This document shows, piece by piece, positions 52,637 through 61,035 of a DNA stretch of 64,000 nucleotides (its first letter is position 1; the number at the start of each line of letters is the position of its first letter). The DNA lies in contig NZ_BMEV01000001.1 in NCBI RefSeq assembly GCF_014637175.1, positions 51,659 through 115,658 on the forward strand, written 5' to 3'. Position numbers and translations under genes: made by a program. The stretch comes from Compostibacillus humi. GTDB taxonomy: Bacteria > Bacillota > Bacilli > Bacillales > Amphibacillaceae. A model generated the notes under the pieces. The model ran no database searches. It saw only the letters and a program-made list of their open reading frames with translations, and was not told the origin of the DNA.

Positions 52637-54103
52637 CTAAAACGCGAGACCTAGTTCATCCAGCCGAATTTCCGCTTCGACAATCCCTGCCGCATACGGT
52701 CCGACTTCATAAGGCTGGAAGAAAATAATCAGCGTTTGTTCCGTCAGCGCAAAGGTGGAAAAGTTTTCCCATCTTGCTTCCGTCGCTTCCGGGATGACGT
52801 CGTAAAATAAACCTTCCTGATTCATCAGCTGGTCATGGACAAGGGCCGCCAGTTTCTCCAGCTTTGCCGTATCCCCTTGAAGCACGTCCTCCAGCCTCCA
52901 TAAAGCACCGCTCTGTTTGTCATAGGTGAAGGTTTCGACAAAAGCATTCCCGTGGACGCCGCCTTCATACGTGCTGTGGAGAAACTGCATCGACACGTAC
53001 CGGTCCGTCTCCGCAATCTCCTCAATTTTGACAGTAAACCAATACGATTGTCCGTATTCCTTAGCGGTGGATTCCATTTCTTTCGCAGCAGCCCAATATT
53101 CTTGAAACTGCTCCTCCATTTTTGCCGCGATATCCTGATCAATGTTTTCGATGCCGAGCTTCGGATAGGCGACGGAAGCTTCCACCCATTCGTTCCGCTC
53201 TTCCTTGATGATGATGTCATACCCGCTGATATTTGCGCTGCGTTCTGTCGGCGCTGTTCCGGCGCCGGATTCATTTGCCGCCGTTTCCTCCGCTCCTTCA
53301 GATTCCTCTGTTTCCGCTGCAGCTTCATCACGATATTGAGCAGCCAATTCCTCGTTCAAACTGGAATCGGAAACATTCCGTGCCATGACGAATCCGTCCA
53401 TGGCGTACACGATAAAGGTTTCTTCGCCATTTTCCACTTCATCAATCAATTCCAGTTCACCGGGCATATCGTAATTTTCTGCGAGCAGCTGATAATAGTC
53501 CTCCAAGTCGGCGAAGGTCAGCTCCAGCGGTTCTTCCTCCGCAGAAATAAATTCATCGTCACTTAATTTCCAGCTTTCTTCCTCCTTTATAAACTGAACG
53601 ATACGTTTTCCCGGAGTAACGTATTCCGCCTCGTCCGCCAGCAGGAGGTAACTCGCTTTCAAAGAATCTTCCGTCTGCTCGACGACTTCAAAGCGAACCC
53701 CGATATCTTTGGAAGACATCCCCGACCCGTCCAAAAAATTAAAATAAGCATATAAATACGTCTTCACATAATCGTCCAAGGATGGTTCCGCAATGTAGTC
53801 TGCCAGGGCCGCTCTCGTAATCTCCATTCCTTCTTCATAGATTTCGGCATCTTTCGGTTCCAGCCAGTCGACCTGCATCCATTCCTGGGAGTAATCTTCC
53901 TGAAGCTTCTCCATCTCCAATTCAATATTGCGGAAACCTTCGATGACGATTTTCTTTGCTTCCTCATCGGTCAGTTCCGGAGCTTGTTCTGTTTCTTTCG
54001 GCTCCGCATCATTTGCTTCACGCGCAGGCTCCTCTTTTCCGCCGCAGGCTGTCAGCAATGCAGCTGCGATTATGAAAAGAAACAGTGTAATACTTTTTCG
54101 CAT
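52637..54103 (-). CDS. Lipoprotein with C-terminal DUF3298-like domain
   Basis: A 488-residue lipoprotein of unknown role. It has a signal peptide and lipobox LLTACGG, an acidic linker and a central region (residues 35-260) without a recognised motif. A Glu/Ala-rich low-complexity linker follows (about 265-300). The C-terminal part resembles DUF4163/DUF3298 domains seen in RsiV-type sensors (GGVHGNAFVETFTYDKQSG near residue 385). The ATG at 54101-54103 follows GGGTGG. It may sense or bind something at the cell surface. It stands alone after the 203-base array. Confidence 0.82.
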   Translation of the reverse strand: MRKSITLFLFIIAAALLTACGGKEEPAREANDAEPKETEQAPELTDEEAKKIVIEGFRNIELEMEKLQEDYSQEWMQVDWLEPKDAEIYEEGMEITRAALADYIAEPSLDDYVKTYLYAYFNFLDGSGMSSKDIGVRFEVVEQTEDSLKASYLLLADEAEYVTPGKRIVQFIKEEESWKLSDDEFISAEEEPLELTFADLEDYYQLLAENYDMPGELELIDEVENGEETFIVYAMDGFVMARNVSDSSLNEELAAQYRDEAAAETEESEGAEETAANESGAGTAPTERSANISGYDIIIKEERNEWVEASVAYPKLGIENIDQDIAAKMEEQFQEYWAAAKEMESTAKEYGQSYWFTVKIEEIAETDRYVSMQFLHSTYEGGVHGNAFVETFTYDKQSGALWRLEDVLQGDTAKLEKLAALVHDQLMNQEGLFYDVIPEATEARWENFSTFALTEQTLIIFFQPYEVGPYAAGIVEAEIRLDELGLAF

Positions 54104-54233
54104 ATAACCACCCATTCTACTCGTTTTGCAGTCTAAAAAATGACATTACTGTCATTCAACCAAAGCAGGCTAGATTTGTAAAGTAATAGATTCCTATATT
54201 GTTCCAAATACATCGGGAAACAGCACTAAATAA

Positions 54234-54260
54234 CCCCATGGCGGGTAAACAACCATGGGG
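54234..54260 (-). terminator. Terminator of the hydantoinase operon
   Basis: Perfect 8-base arms CCCCATGG (54234-54241) and CCATGGGG (54253-54260). On the minus strand the stem is followed by TTATTTAG. Confidence 0.65.
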
Positions 54261-54306
54261 CTCCATCTTTATATAGAGAGGGTCACACAATTTTTTTGGC
54301 AAAAAC

Positions 54307-55863
54307 TTAACGCAGTTCTCCTGCCGCTTTTACGCGGATTCTCGTCGCATTTCCCGGCAAATATGCCAGCGGAACGTCTTCAATATCGACGATGACAAGA
54401 CTGTCTTTATTTGCTCCTGCGGTCACCGCTTCTTCCTTCGCTTCTTCCTTCGCCGCTTCCAATGCATTTTCCCGGCCGACTTCATCGAGCAGATAAATTT
54501 TTTCAATTTGGCCGCTCACTTGGGAGATAGCCGAACCGATGGCATTGGCAACTCCGGAATGTTCCGGACGGATAACTTCGGAAGCCCCCTCTAATTCCGT
54601 CGGCAGGAGAATGCTTCCGCCGCCGACGAGAATGACTGGAATCGGATCGGCGCTCGTTTTCATCTTATCGATCGCTTCTTCTACCATCTCTACCATTTTG
54701 GCATAGACCCGTTCCAATAGCGCCCGGTCCAAATGAGCCACTTTGGCTGGATCGCCGAGCTCTGCTTTCCCGAGAGCAACGGCAACGTCTGTTGCTGTAA
54801 GGGTATCTCCGCCAAAGATCAGCGCTTTTTCCGGCAGACGGTAGCCGACACTGTCCGGCCCAATGGTGAAATCCCCATTATCTTTGATGCGGATAATCGT
54901 CCCCCCGCCGAGACCGATGGAAACTAAGTCCGGCATGCGGAAGTTCGTGCGGGCTCCGCCGATTTCCACCTCTAAGGAAGATTCCCGCGGGAAGGAATTT
55001 ACTAAAATCCCCACATCCGATGTTGTTCCGCCTACGTCAACGACGATCGCATCGGTTAAATCGGCTAAGTAGGAGGCGCCGCGCAGGGAGTTTGTCGGGC
55101 CGCAAGCGACGGTAAAAATCGGATATTTCACGGCGTAATCAACGGACATTAACGTTCCGTCATTTTGCCCGAAAAAGACGCTTGCGTTAATTCCTTCATT
55201 TTTCAGCGCCTGAATAAATCCGTCGGCAGCGGTTTTTGCCACATTCACAACGGAGGCATTCAGGATGGTCGCGTTTTCTCTTTCCAGCAGGCCGACCGAA
55301 CCGATTTCTGAAGATAAGGAAATTGCGACGTCCGGGCCTAATACTTCGGCGAAAATATCCCTGGCCCGTTCTTCATGAACCCGCGAAACCGGAGAAAATA
55401 CGGACGTAATCGCAATCGAATCGACTTTGCCTTTTACTTCATTGGCAATCTCATATAGATGGGCTTCATCTAACGCTGCGATTTCCCGGCCGTCAAATTC
55501 GTGTCCGCCGCGCACGAGATAGACGTATTTGCCTAGCGCTTCCTTCAAATCTTCCGGAACGCCGGTCAATGGCTTCACCGCTAACGTAGCCGGCGCACCA
55601 ATCCGGACAACGGCTACATTGTTCAGCCCTTTTCGCTCCACAATCGCATTGGTGCAATGGGTTGTCCCGAGCATGGCATAGCGGATGTTTTCCCGGTCGA
55701 CATTGGCCTCGGTGATTACTTTATGCATCGCATTATAAATGCCCGTTGTAACATCCGTCGTTGTCGATGCTTTCGTTTCTGAAACGACTTCATTGTTTTC
55801 ATCTAATAAAACTGCGTCTGTATGGGTTCCGCCTACATCAATTCCGATACGATAAGTTCCCAT
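54307..55863 (-). CDS. Hydantoinase/oxoprolinase family protein (HyuA-like)
   Basis: ATP-using ring-opening enzyme of the hydantoinase/5-oxoprolinase N-terminal family, 518 residues. It has an actin-like ATPase fold: RIGIDVGGTHTDAVLLD at residues 5-21, TTHCTNAIVERKG near residue 68, IVVDVGGTTSDVG near residue 270 and the phosphate motif VGGGS. Homologues open hydantoins, pyroglutamate or related lactams. It overlaps the DUF917 gene by one base (TAATG) and is the last gene of the NCS1 permease operon. The substrate is probably a nitrogen heterocycle that the permease brings in. Confidence 0.88.
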   Translation of the reverse strand: MGTYRIGIDVGGTHTDAVLLDENNEVVSETKASTTTDVTTGIYNAMHKVITEANVDRENIRYAMLGTTHCTNAIVERKGLNNVAVVRIGAPATLAVKPLTGVPEDLKEALGKYVYLVRGGHEFDGREIAALDEAHLYEIANEVKGKVDSIAITSVFSPVSRVHEERARDIFAEVLGPDVAISLSSEIGSVGLLERENATILNASVVNVAKTAADGFIQALKNEGINASVFFGQNDGTLMSVDYAVKYPIFTVACGPTNSLRGASYLADLTDAIVVDVGGTTSDVGILVNSFPRESSLEVEIGGARTNFRMPDLVSIGLGGGTIIRIKDNGDFTIGPDSVGYRLPEKALIFGGDTLTATDVAVALGKAELGDPAKVAHLDRALLERVYAKMVEMVEEAIDKMKTSADPIPVILVGGGSILLPTELEGASEVIRPEHSGVANAIGSAISQVSGQIEKIYLLDEVGRENALEAAKEEAKEEAVTAGANKDSLVIVDIEDVPLAYLPGNATRIRVKAAGELR

Positions 55864-56954
55864 TATTTCGCCGCTCCTTTCACCAGTTCTTCCACCGGAA
55901 CATAATCCACATCATAGCCAAAATATCTCGGCCCGACGGTTTCAATTCCTTTCTCCGTCCGCCATTTTGGATGACACGGGATGCCGATGACGACACATCT
56001 TGCCCCATAACGGATTCCTTCCGTCGTAATCGGCAGCCCTGTCTCTGCGTCAAGGACAGCAATCAAGTCCGGCGTGACACAAAGCAGCTGTTTTTCCGTC
56101 TGGGCAATGAGATGTTCGTTTTGGAACCGGAGCTTTAATGTTTCATCCTTATATTTGTCCATGCCTTCAAAGGTGGCAACGCCTCTCGCAAAGCCTGTTT
56201 CCGTTTTCCGGTCAATATCCGTCACTTTTCCCCGGAATAATTCAAAGCCGCCCACCGTCTTCAGCACTTCTTCAATGGCATTGGCATTATTCTCCTTCGC
56301 TAGGCGAATCGTTTTACCGATTTCTTCTTCCAGCTGTAAAATGTTCGGAATGCCGCTTGCTTTAATGTCTTTACCGCGCATCGAATACATAGCATTCATG
56401 ACGGAACCGCCCATTTGTATCGTTGCCGCCCGGGCAATTCGTTCCGTCCATACGTTGTCGATCGTCGACAGCAATGCAGTATTTCCTTTTTCGTCGGCAA
56501 TGACAGCCGGTGTGGCGGAAATGCCGTCCAGGTAGAAGGTAACCATTTGCAGTTCCGGGAATGCACGCCCCATACCGTCCGCATCAACGACCGGCAGCCC
56601 TAATCTAGCAGCGAGGACGAAAGGCAGCATCGAGTTTAATCCGCCGGCCTCAATCGGAAACGTGGCATAAATTTTTTCTCCTAAATATTCTTCCAGCTGC
56701 TTAAAGGCGACAATCGCCTCTTCCCCGCTCGGCACTTTTTCCAGCATAACCGTCGGCGCCCCCATCATCGAAGACGGAACGAGCAGGGCATCGTCGGGAA
56801 CTTCCTCCGGGTCTAACACAGTGACCGGTCCAAATTCTTCGATCGCCTGCAGCGCCATTAATTTTCCGATATACGGGTCTCCTCCCCCGCCGGTTCCAAG
56901 CAAGGCTGCTCCTACAGCTATATCTTCAATCTCTTGTTTCCCTATTTTTCTCAT
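55863..56954 (-). CDS. DUF917-family protein, hydantoinase partner
   Basis: A 363-residue DUF917 member. Features include ALLGTGGGGDPYIG (residues 18-31), VDADGMGRAFPELQM and PVVDADG; these proteins are usually encoded next to HyuA-type hydantoinases and are thought to work with them, though their activity is undefined. The start is the ATG at 56952-56954, with AGGAGG about 11 bases before it. It lies between the permease and the hydantoinase, to which it is translationally coupled. Confidence 0.87.
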   Translation of the reverse strand: MRKIGKQEIEDIAVGAALLGTGGGGDPYIGKLMALQAIEEFGPVTVLDPEEVPDDALLVPSSMMGAPTVMLEKVPSGEEAIVAFKQLEEYLGEKIYATFPIEAGGLNSMLPFVLAARLGLPVVDADGMGRAFPELQMVTFYLDGISATPAVIADEKGNTALLSTIDNVWTERIARAATIQMGGSVMNAMYSMRGKDIKASGIPNILQLEEEIGKTIRLAKENNANAIEEVLKTVGGFELFRGKVTDIDRKTETGFARGVATFEGMDKYKDETLKLRFQNEHLIAQTEKQLLCVTPDLIAVLDAETGLPITTEGIRYGARCVVIGIPCHPKWRTEKGIETVGPRYFGYDVDYVPVEELVKGAAK

Positions 56955-57024
56955 ATTCGTGAATAACCTCCTGCATGCAAAATGTTGTCGTTTTGGCATT
57001 ACTTCCAGCAGCAATGCAAAGATG

Positions 57025-57079
57025 CAGCTCCATGTTCCATTTCAGAAAACGGTGCAAACTTCCCGCGGCCATGGAGCTG
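57025..57079 (-). other. Hairpin between NCS1 permease and DUF917 genes
   Basis: Perfect 10-base arms CAGCTCCATG (57025-57034) and CATGGAGCTG (57070-57079). There is no T tract on the minus strand, so it is more likely an mRNA stability or processing element than a terminator. Confidence 0.5.
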
Positions 57080-57092
57080 AAGTCCCTTTTTT

Positions 57093-58403
57093 TTATGCTG
57101 CATTCCCTGCTGCTTTCGCCTTTAGAGCTTTGACGACTAATGCGCCGATATAGTACACGACACCGCTGATGATCAAGGAATTCAGCGAAGGAATGCCGAT
57201 GGTGATGACGTAACCAGAGGCAAATCCGGCCGCCCAGGAAATCAGCGTAATCGGATGCATTTTCCCGATATTTTCCGGCAAGGTACCCTTTTCCCTTGTT
57301 TCGTCCAATTCCTTCCGGTATGTTTTCAGGATGAAGTATTCGACCACGATAATACCGGCAATCGGCGGAACAAGTACGCCAAGGAATGTCAGAAAGGCAA
57401 CGAAGTGATCCAAAATTCCCATTACCGACAATACCGTTCCAATGACGCCGATGACCAACGTAACCATGCCGCGATTTAGTTTGATGTTAAACATCGAATC
57501 AAAAATATTTGTGAAACCTAACGAAGAGGAATAAAGGTTCAAGTTATTAATTTTAACCGTCGATAAAATAACGACCAAGGCGCCAAACCAGCCGGAAGTT
57601 TGCACCATAATGCTGACAACGTCATTCGTTCTCGCAGCAAGGGCGAGGAGTACCGCAATCATATTAATTCCCAGCTCACCGACTAGCACCCCGATCGTCG
57701 CCATCCAAAATACGTCTTTGCCGCTTTTCGCAAACCGGCTAAAGTCCGGAGTAATGACCGCGCCAATAATAAATCCGCCAGCAACCATCGTTGCCGCTGC
57801 GCCCATGGACAGCGGCTCGCCAGCCGGGGCAGCAGAAATCAATTGGCCAATGGAATGTTCGCTCAATACGTCGAAAATGCCGTAGCCGACCGCCAATAGA
57901 AAGAGCGGGACGGTAATCGTCGCGGTAATGCTTAATAATTTAAAGCCAAAAATAACAAGCACGGTGACACTCAAACCTGTAATAACCGCCGCAGCGGCAA
58001 GCGGAAGTTTTCCTCCGGTGGACTGGACAATTCCTTCCGCAAATACTGAGTTTTGGACGCCAAACCAGCCGACACAGGAAATGGCGATGACCCCGCCGAT
58101 AATGCTTGACCCGTATCGGCCAAAGCCGGTATACCGGGACAATAGACTCGTCGAAAGTCCTTCTCTCGCACCGGCATAACCTAACAGAAAACTGATAACC
58201 TGTAAAATGACACTGCCGAGCATCGTTGCCCAAAAGGCTTCCCAGAAGGTCATTCCGTATCCGAGGGCCGCCCCCAGTATAAACTGGGAAATCGTTGCCA
58301 GCGCCCCGACCCGTATAATTGTTATGCTCCAAAGGGATTGCCTTGCCGACATCGGCACCCTTGTCAGCGAATAGTCATCCCCAATATTTACTTTCTTTTG
58401 CAT
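57093..58403 (-). CDS. NCS1-family purine/cytosine permease
   Basis: Nucleobase:cation symporter-1-type transporter of 436 residues with 12 predicted helices. Markers: ISQFILGAALGYGMTFWEAF near residue 38, GRYGSSIIGG, and GGFIIGAVITPDFSRFAK (residues about 207-225). CodB-like members take up cytosine, purines, allantoin or hydantoins. With HyuA and DUF917 downstream it likely imports a hydantoin- or uracil-like ring compound. The ATG at 58401-58403 has a GGGGG-type site before it. A TetR-type gene precedes it. Confidence 0.88.
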   Translation of the reverse strand: MQKKVNIGDDYSLTRVPMSARQSLWSITIIRVGALATISQFILGAALGYGMTFWEAFWATMLGSVILQVISFLLGYAGAREGLSTSLLSRYTGFGRYGSSIIGGVIAISCVGWFGVQNSVFAEGIVQSTGGKLPLAAAAVITGLSVTVLVIFGFKLLSITATITVPLFLLAVGYGIFDVLSEHSIGQLISAAPAGEPLSMGAAATMVAGGFIIGAVITPDFSRFAKSGKDVFWMATIGVLVGELGINMIAVLLALAARTNDVVSIMVQTSGWFGALVVILSTVKINNLNLYSSSLGFTNIFDSMFNIKLNRGMVTLVIGVIGTVLSVMGILDHFVAFLTFLGVLVPPIAGIIVVEYFILKTYRKELDETREKGTLPENIGKMHPITLISWAAGFASGYVITIGIPSLNSLIISGVVYYIGALVVKALKAKAAGNAA

Positions 58404-58561
58404 AAGTTTTCCCCCAATTTCGTGATTCGGAACTTAAACATGAGGGATTTCAAAATAGAAAGACCCGCATGTTGAATGACGATATTTTCCTGAAATTTAT
58501 TAAAAATCCCATTATCGGCTTTTTTCCGAAATATATTGATAAAAATTTTCTTTTGTGGTGA

Positions 58562-59149
58562 TTATGCATACTTTTCGTCCAGCTCATCAAACAACGCCCG
58601 GATGATTTGAATGGCAAGGGTTACTTGCTCCTCAAAAGCTTCATCCTTATACAGCTTGATCCCCCAAAAAACGCCATTGCCGATCAGCACAAACTGTTTA
58701 ATGATCCGGTCAATTTCAGCAGCCGTAATGTTCGGATAGCTTTTTCGCAACAGGGATTCCAGCGACTCGGACAGCCACTGATTGTAGCGCTGCATATGCT
58801 GAAAGAGATAGCTGGAAATTTCTTTCATCGGCGCGGTGACGAGGGAAATATACGCATCCGTTCCCTCCATATCCCCTTTGTGGTGAGCTACGATTCCGTG
58901 AATCATCGCAACGAAAATCTCTTCAACAGGCCTGTCCTGATTTTCTTTAACGATGCTCTCCATCTTCCGGAAATGGTTATCCAGAAGCTGTTTAAATGCA
59001 GCCATAAACAATTCTTCCTTATTTTTGTAGAAAAAATAAATGGACGCCGGCTTAATGCCAACTTCATCAGCGATTTTCCGCATTGTGGCGCCGTGATATC
59101 CGTGAATCGCATATAGCTTTATAGCTGCGTCGATTAATTTTGTATGCAA
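58562..59149 (-). CDS. TetR-family transcriptional regulator
   Basis: A 195-residue TetR-type repressor. The N-terminal helix-turn-helix is HGYHGATMRKIADEVGIKPASIYFFYKNKEELF (about residues 16-48), followed by a helical ligand-binding domain. The start is a TTG at 59147-59149 after AGGTGGTG. It lies upstream of the NCS1 permease operon on the same strand and has a clear promoter overlapped by a palindromic operator, so it is autoregulated and probably controls the permease, DUF917 and hydantoinase genes. The ligand is likely the transported compound. Confidence 0.9.
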   Translation of the reverse strand: MHTKLIDAAIKLYAIHGYHGATMRKIADEVGIKPASIYFFYKNKEELFMAAFKQLLDNHFRKMESIVKENQDRPVEEIFVAMIHGIVAHHKGDMEGTDAYISLVTAPMKEISSYLFQHMQRYNQWLSESLESLLRKSYPNITAAEIDRIIKQFVLIGNGVFWGIKLYKDEAFEEQVTLAIQIIRALFDELDEKYA

Positions 59150-59158
59150 TATATCACC

Positions 59159-59176
59159 ACCTAACGATTGTTAGGT
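59159..59176. promoter_or_regulatory. TetR operator
   Basis: Perfect inverted repeat ACCTAAC-GATT-GTTAGGT directly after the -10 of the tetR promoter and before its ribosome site. This is the standard place for self-repression by a TetR dimer. Confidence 0.75.
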
Positions 59177-59179
59177 ACG

Positions 59180-59209
59180 ATTATATATGCAGCTAATTTG
59201 ATTTGTCAA
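59180..59209 (-). promoter_or_regulatory. Sigma-A promoter of the tetR gene
   Basis: On the minus strand, perfect -35 TTGACA (59204-59209), an 18-base spacer and perfect -10 TATAAT (59180-59185). Confidence 0.8.
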
Positions 59210-59340
59210 TAAATTATTTGACAATTTTCGTTTCATAAAATTTTTTCTTTATTCTAAGAAAGCGCAACCAATGCTGGTACATAAACATTGGTTCCGCTTA
59301 CGAATTTTTTTAATATTTTTTGATTTATTCCGCAAAAAAA

Positions 59341-59362
59341 GCAGAAGGATAATCCCTTCTGC
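59341..59362 (-). terminator. Terminator of the 59394 gene
   Basis: Arms GCAGAAGG and CCTTCTGC around a short loop; on the minus strand the stem is followed by TTTTTTTGC. Confidence 0.8.
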
Positions 59363-59393
59363 GTTCACTATTTCACCGTATGCGGCGCGTATT

Positions 59394-59627
59394 TTATCCA
59401 AAACGCGTATGAAACCACCAAACAATAACGATCATACTGACGATTCCCCAAACCGCAGTGCACCCTATCCACCAAATGATGGATTTAGCTTTTTTTGCTG
59501 CACTTTCCTCGACTTCCGTATTTGCTGCGATCAAAGCGAGCTTGCGTTCCATCCCTTTTTTCATGAAAGCGAGGACAACCAATCCGATGATGACGACACA
59601 TATGAATATCCAGAGCAATAAGTCCAC
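59394..59627 (-). CDS. Small membrane protein, two predicted helices
   Basis: A 77-residue protein with two hydrophobic helices (about residues 2-21 and 49-70) joined by a charged loop containing KKGMERKLALI and EESAAKKAK. The preferred start is the GTG at 59625-59627, six bases after AAAGGAGG; the open frame begins at 59648, but that puts the ribosome site inside the gene. No function is recognised. It has its own terminator. Confidence 0.65.
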   Translation of the reverse strand: MDLLLWIFICVVIIGLVVLAFMKKGMERKLALIAANTEVEESAAKKAKSIIWWIGCTAVWGIVSMIVIVWWFHTRFG

Positions 59628-59762
59628 CCATTTACCTCCTTTTTGCAAAATTAATCCTCAGTCCAGGCCCCTTTGCCAATGATGGATGAAAAGGGAGCGA
59701 TATGTTTGCCGACTTCCAAAATTAAAGCATTCCGTTACTTAGTAAAAAATTTTTAAATAGGA

Positions 59763-60050
59763 TTACCCTGCCAATGCAAGGCGGATGATAGTGTAGACCA
59801 AAATATAAATGACATATAGCGGCAATAACTTTTCGGTATAACGAGCGGGAATCTTTTTTATCATCAAGTATTTCATGACTGCTTTCACAAGATACACGAT
59901 CAAGAAAACTATGATTAGACCAAATATCGTTTTAAGCCACACATTATTTATAATGTTTTCTAATATGGGAATTACTCCTATACCGATCGTTATCCCAACA
60001 AAAGTGCAAAATTGTTCAATAGACTTTTCCTTATTTAATGATTGTGCCAT
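59763..60050 (-). CDS. Small membrane protein, three hydrophobic segments
   Basis: A 95-residue protein with a polar N terminus, hydrophobic segments at about residues 14-30, 38-58 and 76-93, and a basic connector (KYLMIKKIPARY). The ATG at 60048-60050 follows AAGGAAGGAG. Unknown function. It is one of two small membrane-protein genes in a row; the gap between them (59628-59762) holds nothing I can name. Confidence 0.68.
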   Translation of the reverse strand: MAQSLNKEKSIEQFCTFVGITIGIGVIPILENIINNVWLKTIFGLIIVFLIVYLVKAVMKYLMIKKIPARYTEKLLPLYVIYILVYTIIRLALAG

Positions 60051-60205
60051 TGATTATCTCCTTCCTTCGTGGAGATATTTTATTGTTGGATTTTTTTACA
60101 TTTTATCATAATGTACTGTTAATTTTTATTATTTTAAATATTCTACCAAAAGAAATACCTCCCGAAGAAAAAAAGAGGACGGACCAAAAAGATACATCCC
60201 CACGT

Positions 60206-60348
60206 TTATGCCTGGGACAAGCCGCCAATCCGGCGTTTTAATTCCCTGCTTTCTTCGTTCAGTCCCGTATATTGTACGGTAATGTTGTTTTGGGCAAATT
60301 TTGCTTCGATGTCATCGAGCGCTTGTTGATGACGACTGTTTTATCGGC
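60206..60348 (-). pseudogene. C-terminal remnant of a SulP-type anion transporter (STAS domain)
   Basis: On the minus strand a frame ending at TAA (60206-60208) reads ALDDIEAKFAQNNITVQYTG then LNEESRELKRRIGGLSQA. This resembles the end of the STAS domain of SulP-family sulfate/bicarbonate transporters. Upstream, the frame meets a stop (TAA) within a few codons, and another frame resumes as DKTVVI, suggesting a frameshift. Beyond 60350 the 100-base tandem array begins, so the rest of the gene is missing. The family is from memory and moderately sure. Confidence 0.5.
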
Positions 60349-60975
60349 ATTTCACAGGATTTCAGCGGCCCCAGGCTGCTTTTCAGCTTTCCTCGAAATT
60401 TTTCGGCGCTTCTTCTTTTTTTTCGAGCACATAAAATTTTTTATCTGTGTTTCACAGGATTTCGGCGGTCCCTGCTCCCTTTTCAGCTTTCCTCGAAATT
60501 TATCGGCGCTTCTTCTTTTTTTTTCGTGCACAAAAGATTTTTTATCGGCGTTTCACAGGATTTCGGCGGTCCCAGGCTGCTTTTCAGCTTTCCTCGAAAT
60601 TTTTCGGCGCTTCTCCTCTTTTTTCGACCACATAAAATTTTTTATCGGCGTTTCACAGGATTTCGGCGGTCCCAGGCTGCTTTTCAGCTTTCCTCGAAAT
60701 TTATCGGCGCTTCTCCTTTTTTTTCGAGCACATAAAATTTTTTATCAGCGTTTCACAGGATTTCGGCGGTCCCTGCTCACTTTTCGGCTTTCCTCGAAAT
60801 TTATCAGCGCTTCTCCTCTTCTTTCGAGCACAAACGATTTTTTATCGGCGTTTCACAGGATTTCGGCGGTCCCAGACTGCTTTTCAGCTTTCCTTGAAAT
60901 TTATCGGCGCTTCTCCTCTTTTTTCGACCACATAAAATTTTTTATCGGCGTTTCACAGGATTTCGGCGGTCCTTC
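60340..60975. repeat. Tandem array, 100-base unit, seven copies
   Basis: TTCACAGGAT recurs at 60351, 60451, 60552, 60652, 60752, 60852 and 60952, 100 or 101 bases apart. Each unit also has TTCGGCGGTCC, CTTTTC(A/G)GCTTTCC and TCGGCGCTTCT. It is rich in T and C on the plus strand and free of stops there, so it mimics a 282-codon open frame, which I reject. It ends at the yeiH gene's 3' side. It is distinct in unit sequence from the arrays at 46908 and 51985. Confidence 0.92.
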
Positions 60976-61035
60976 ATGGCAAATAGAAAAACTTGCCCAT
61001 TTCCGATCAGAAACAGGCAAGTATATGTTCCTATT

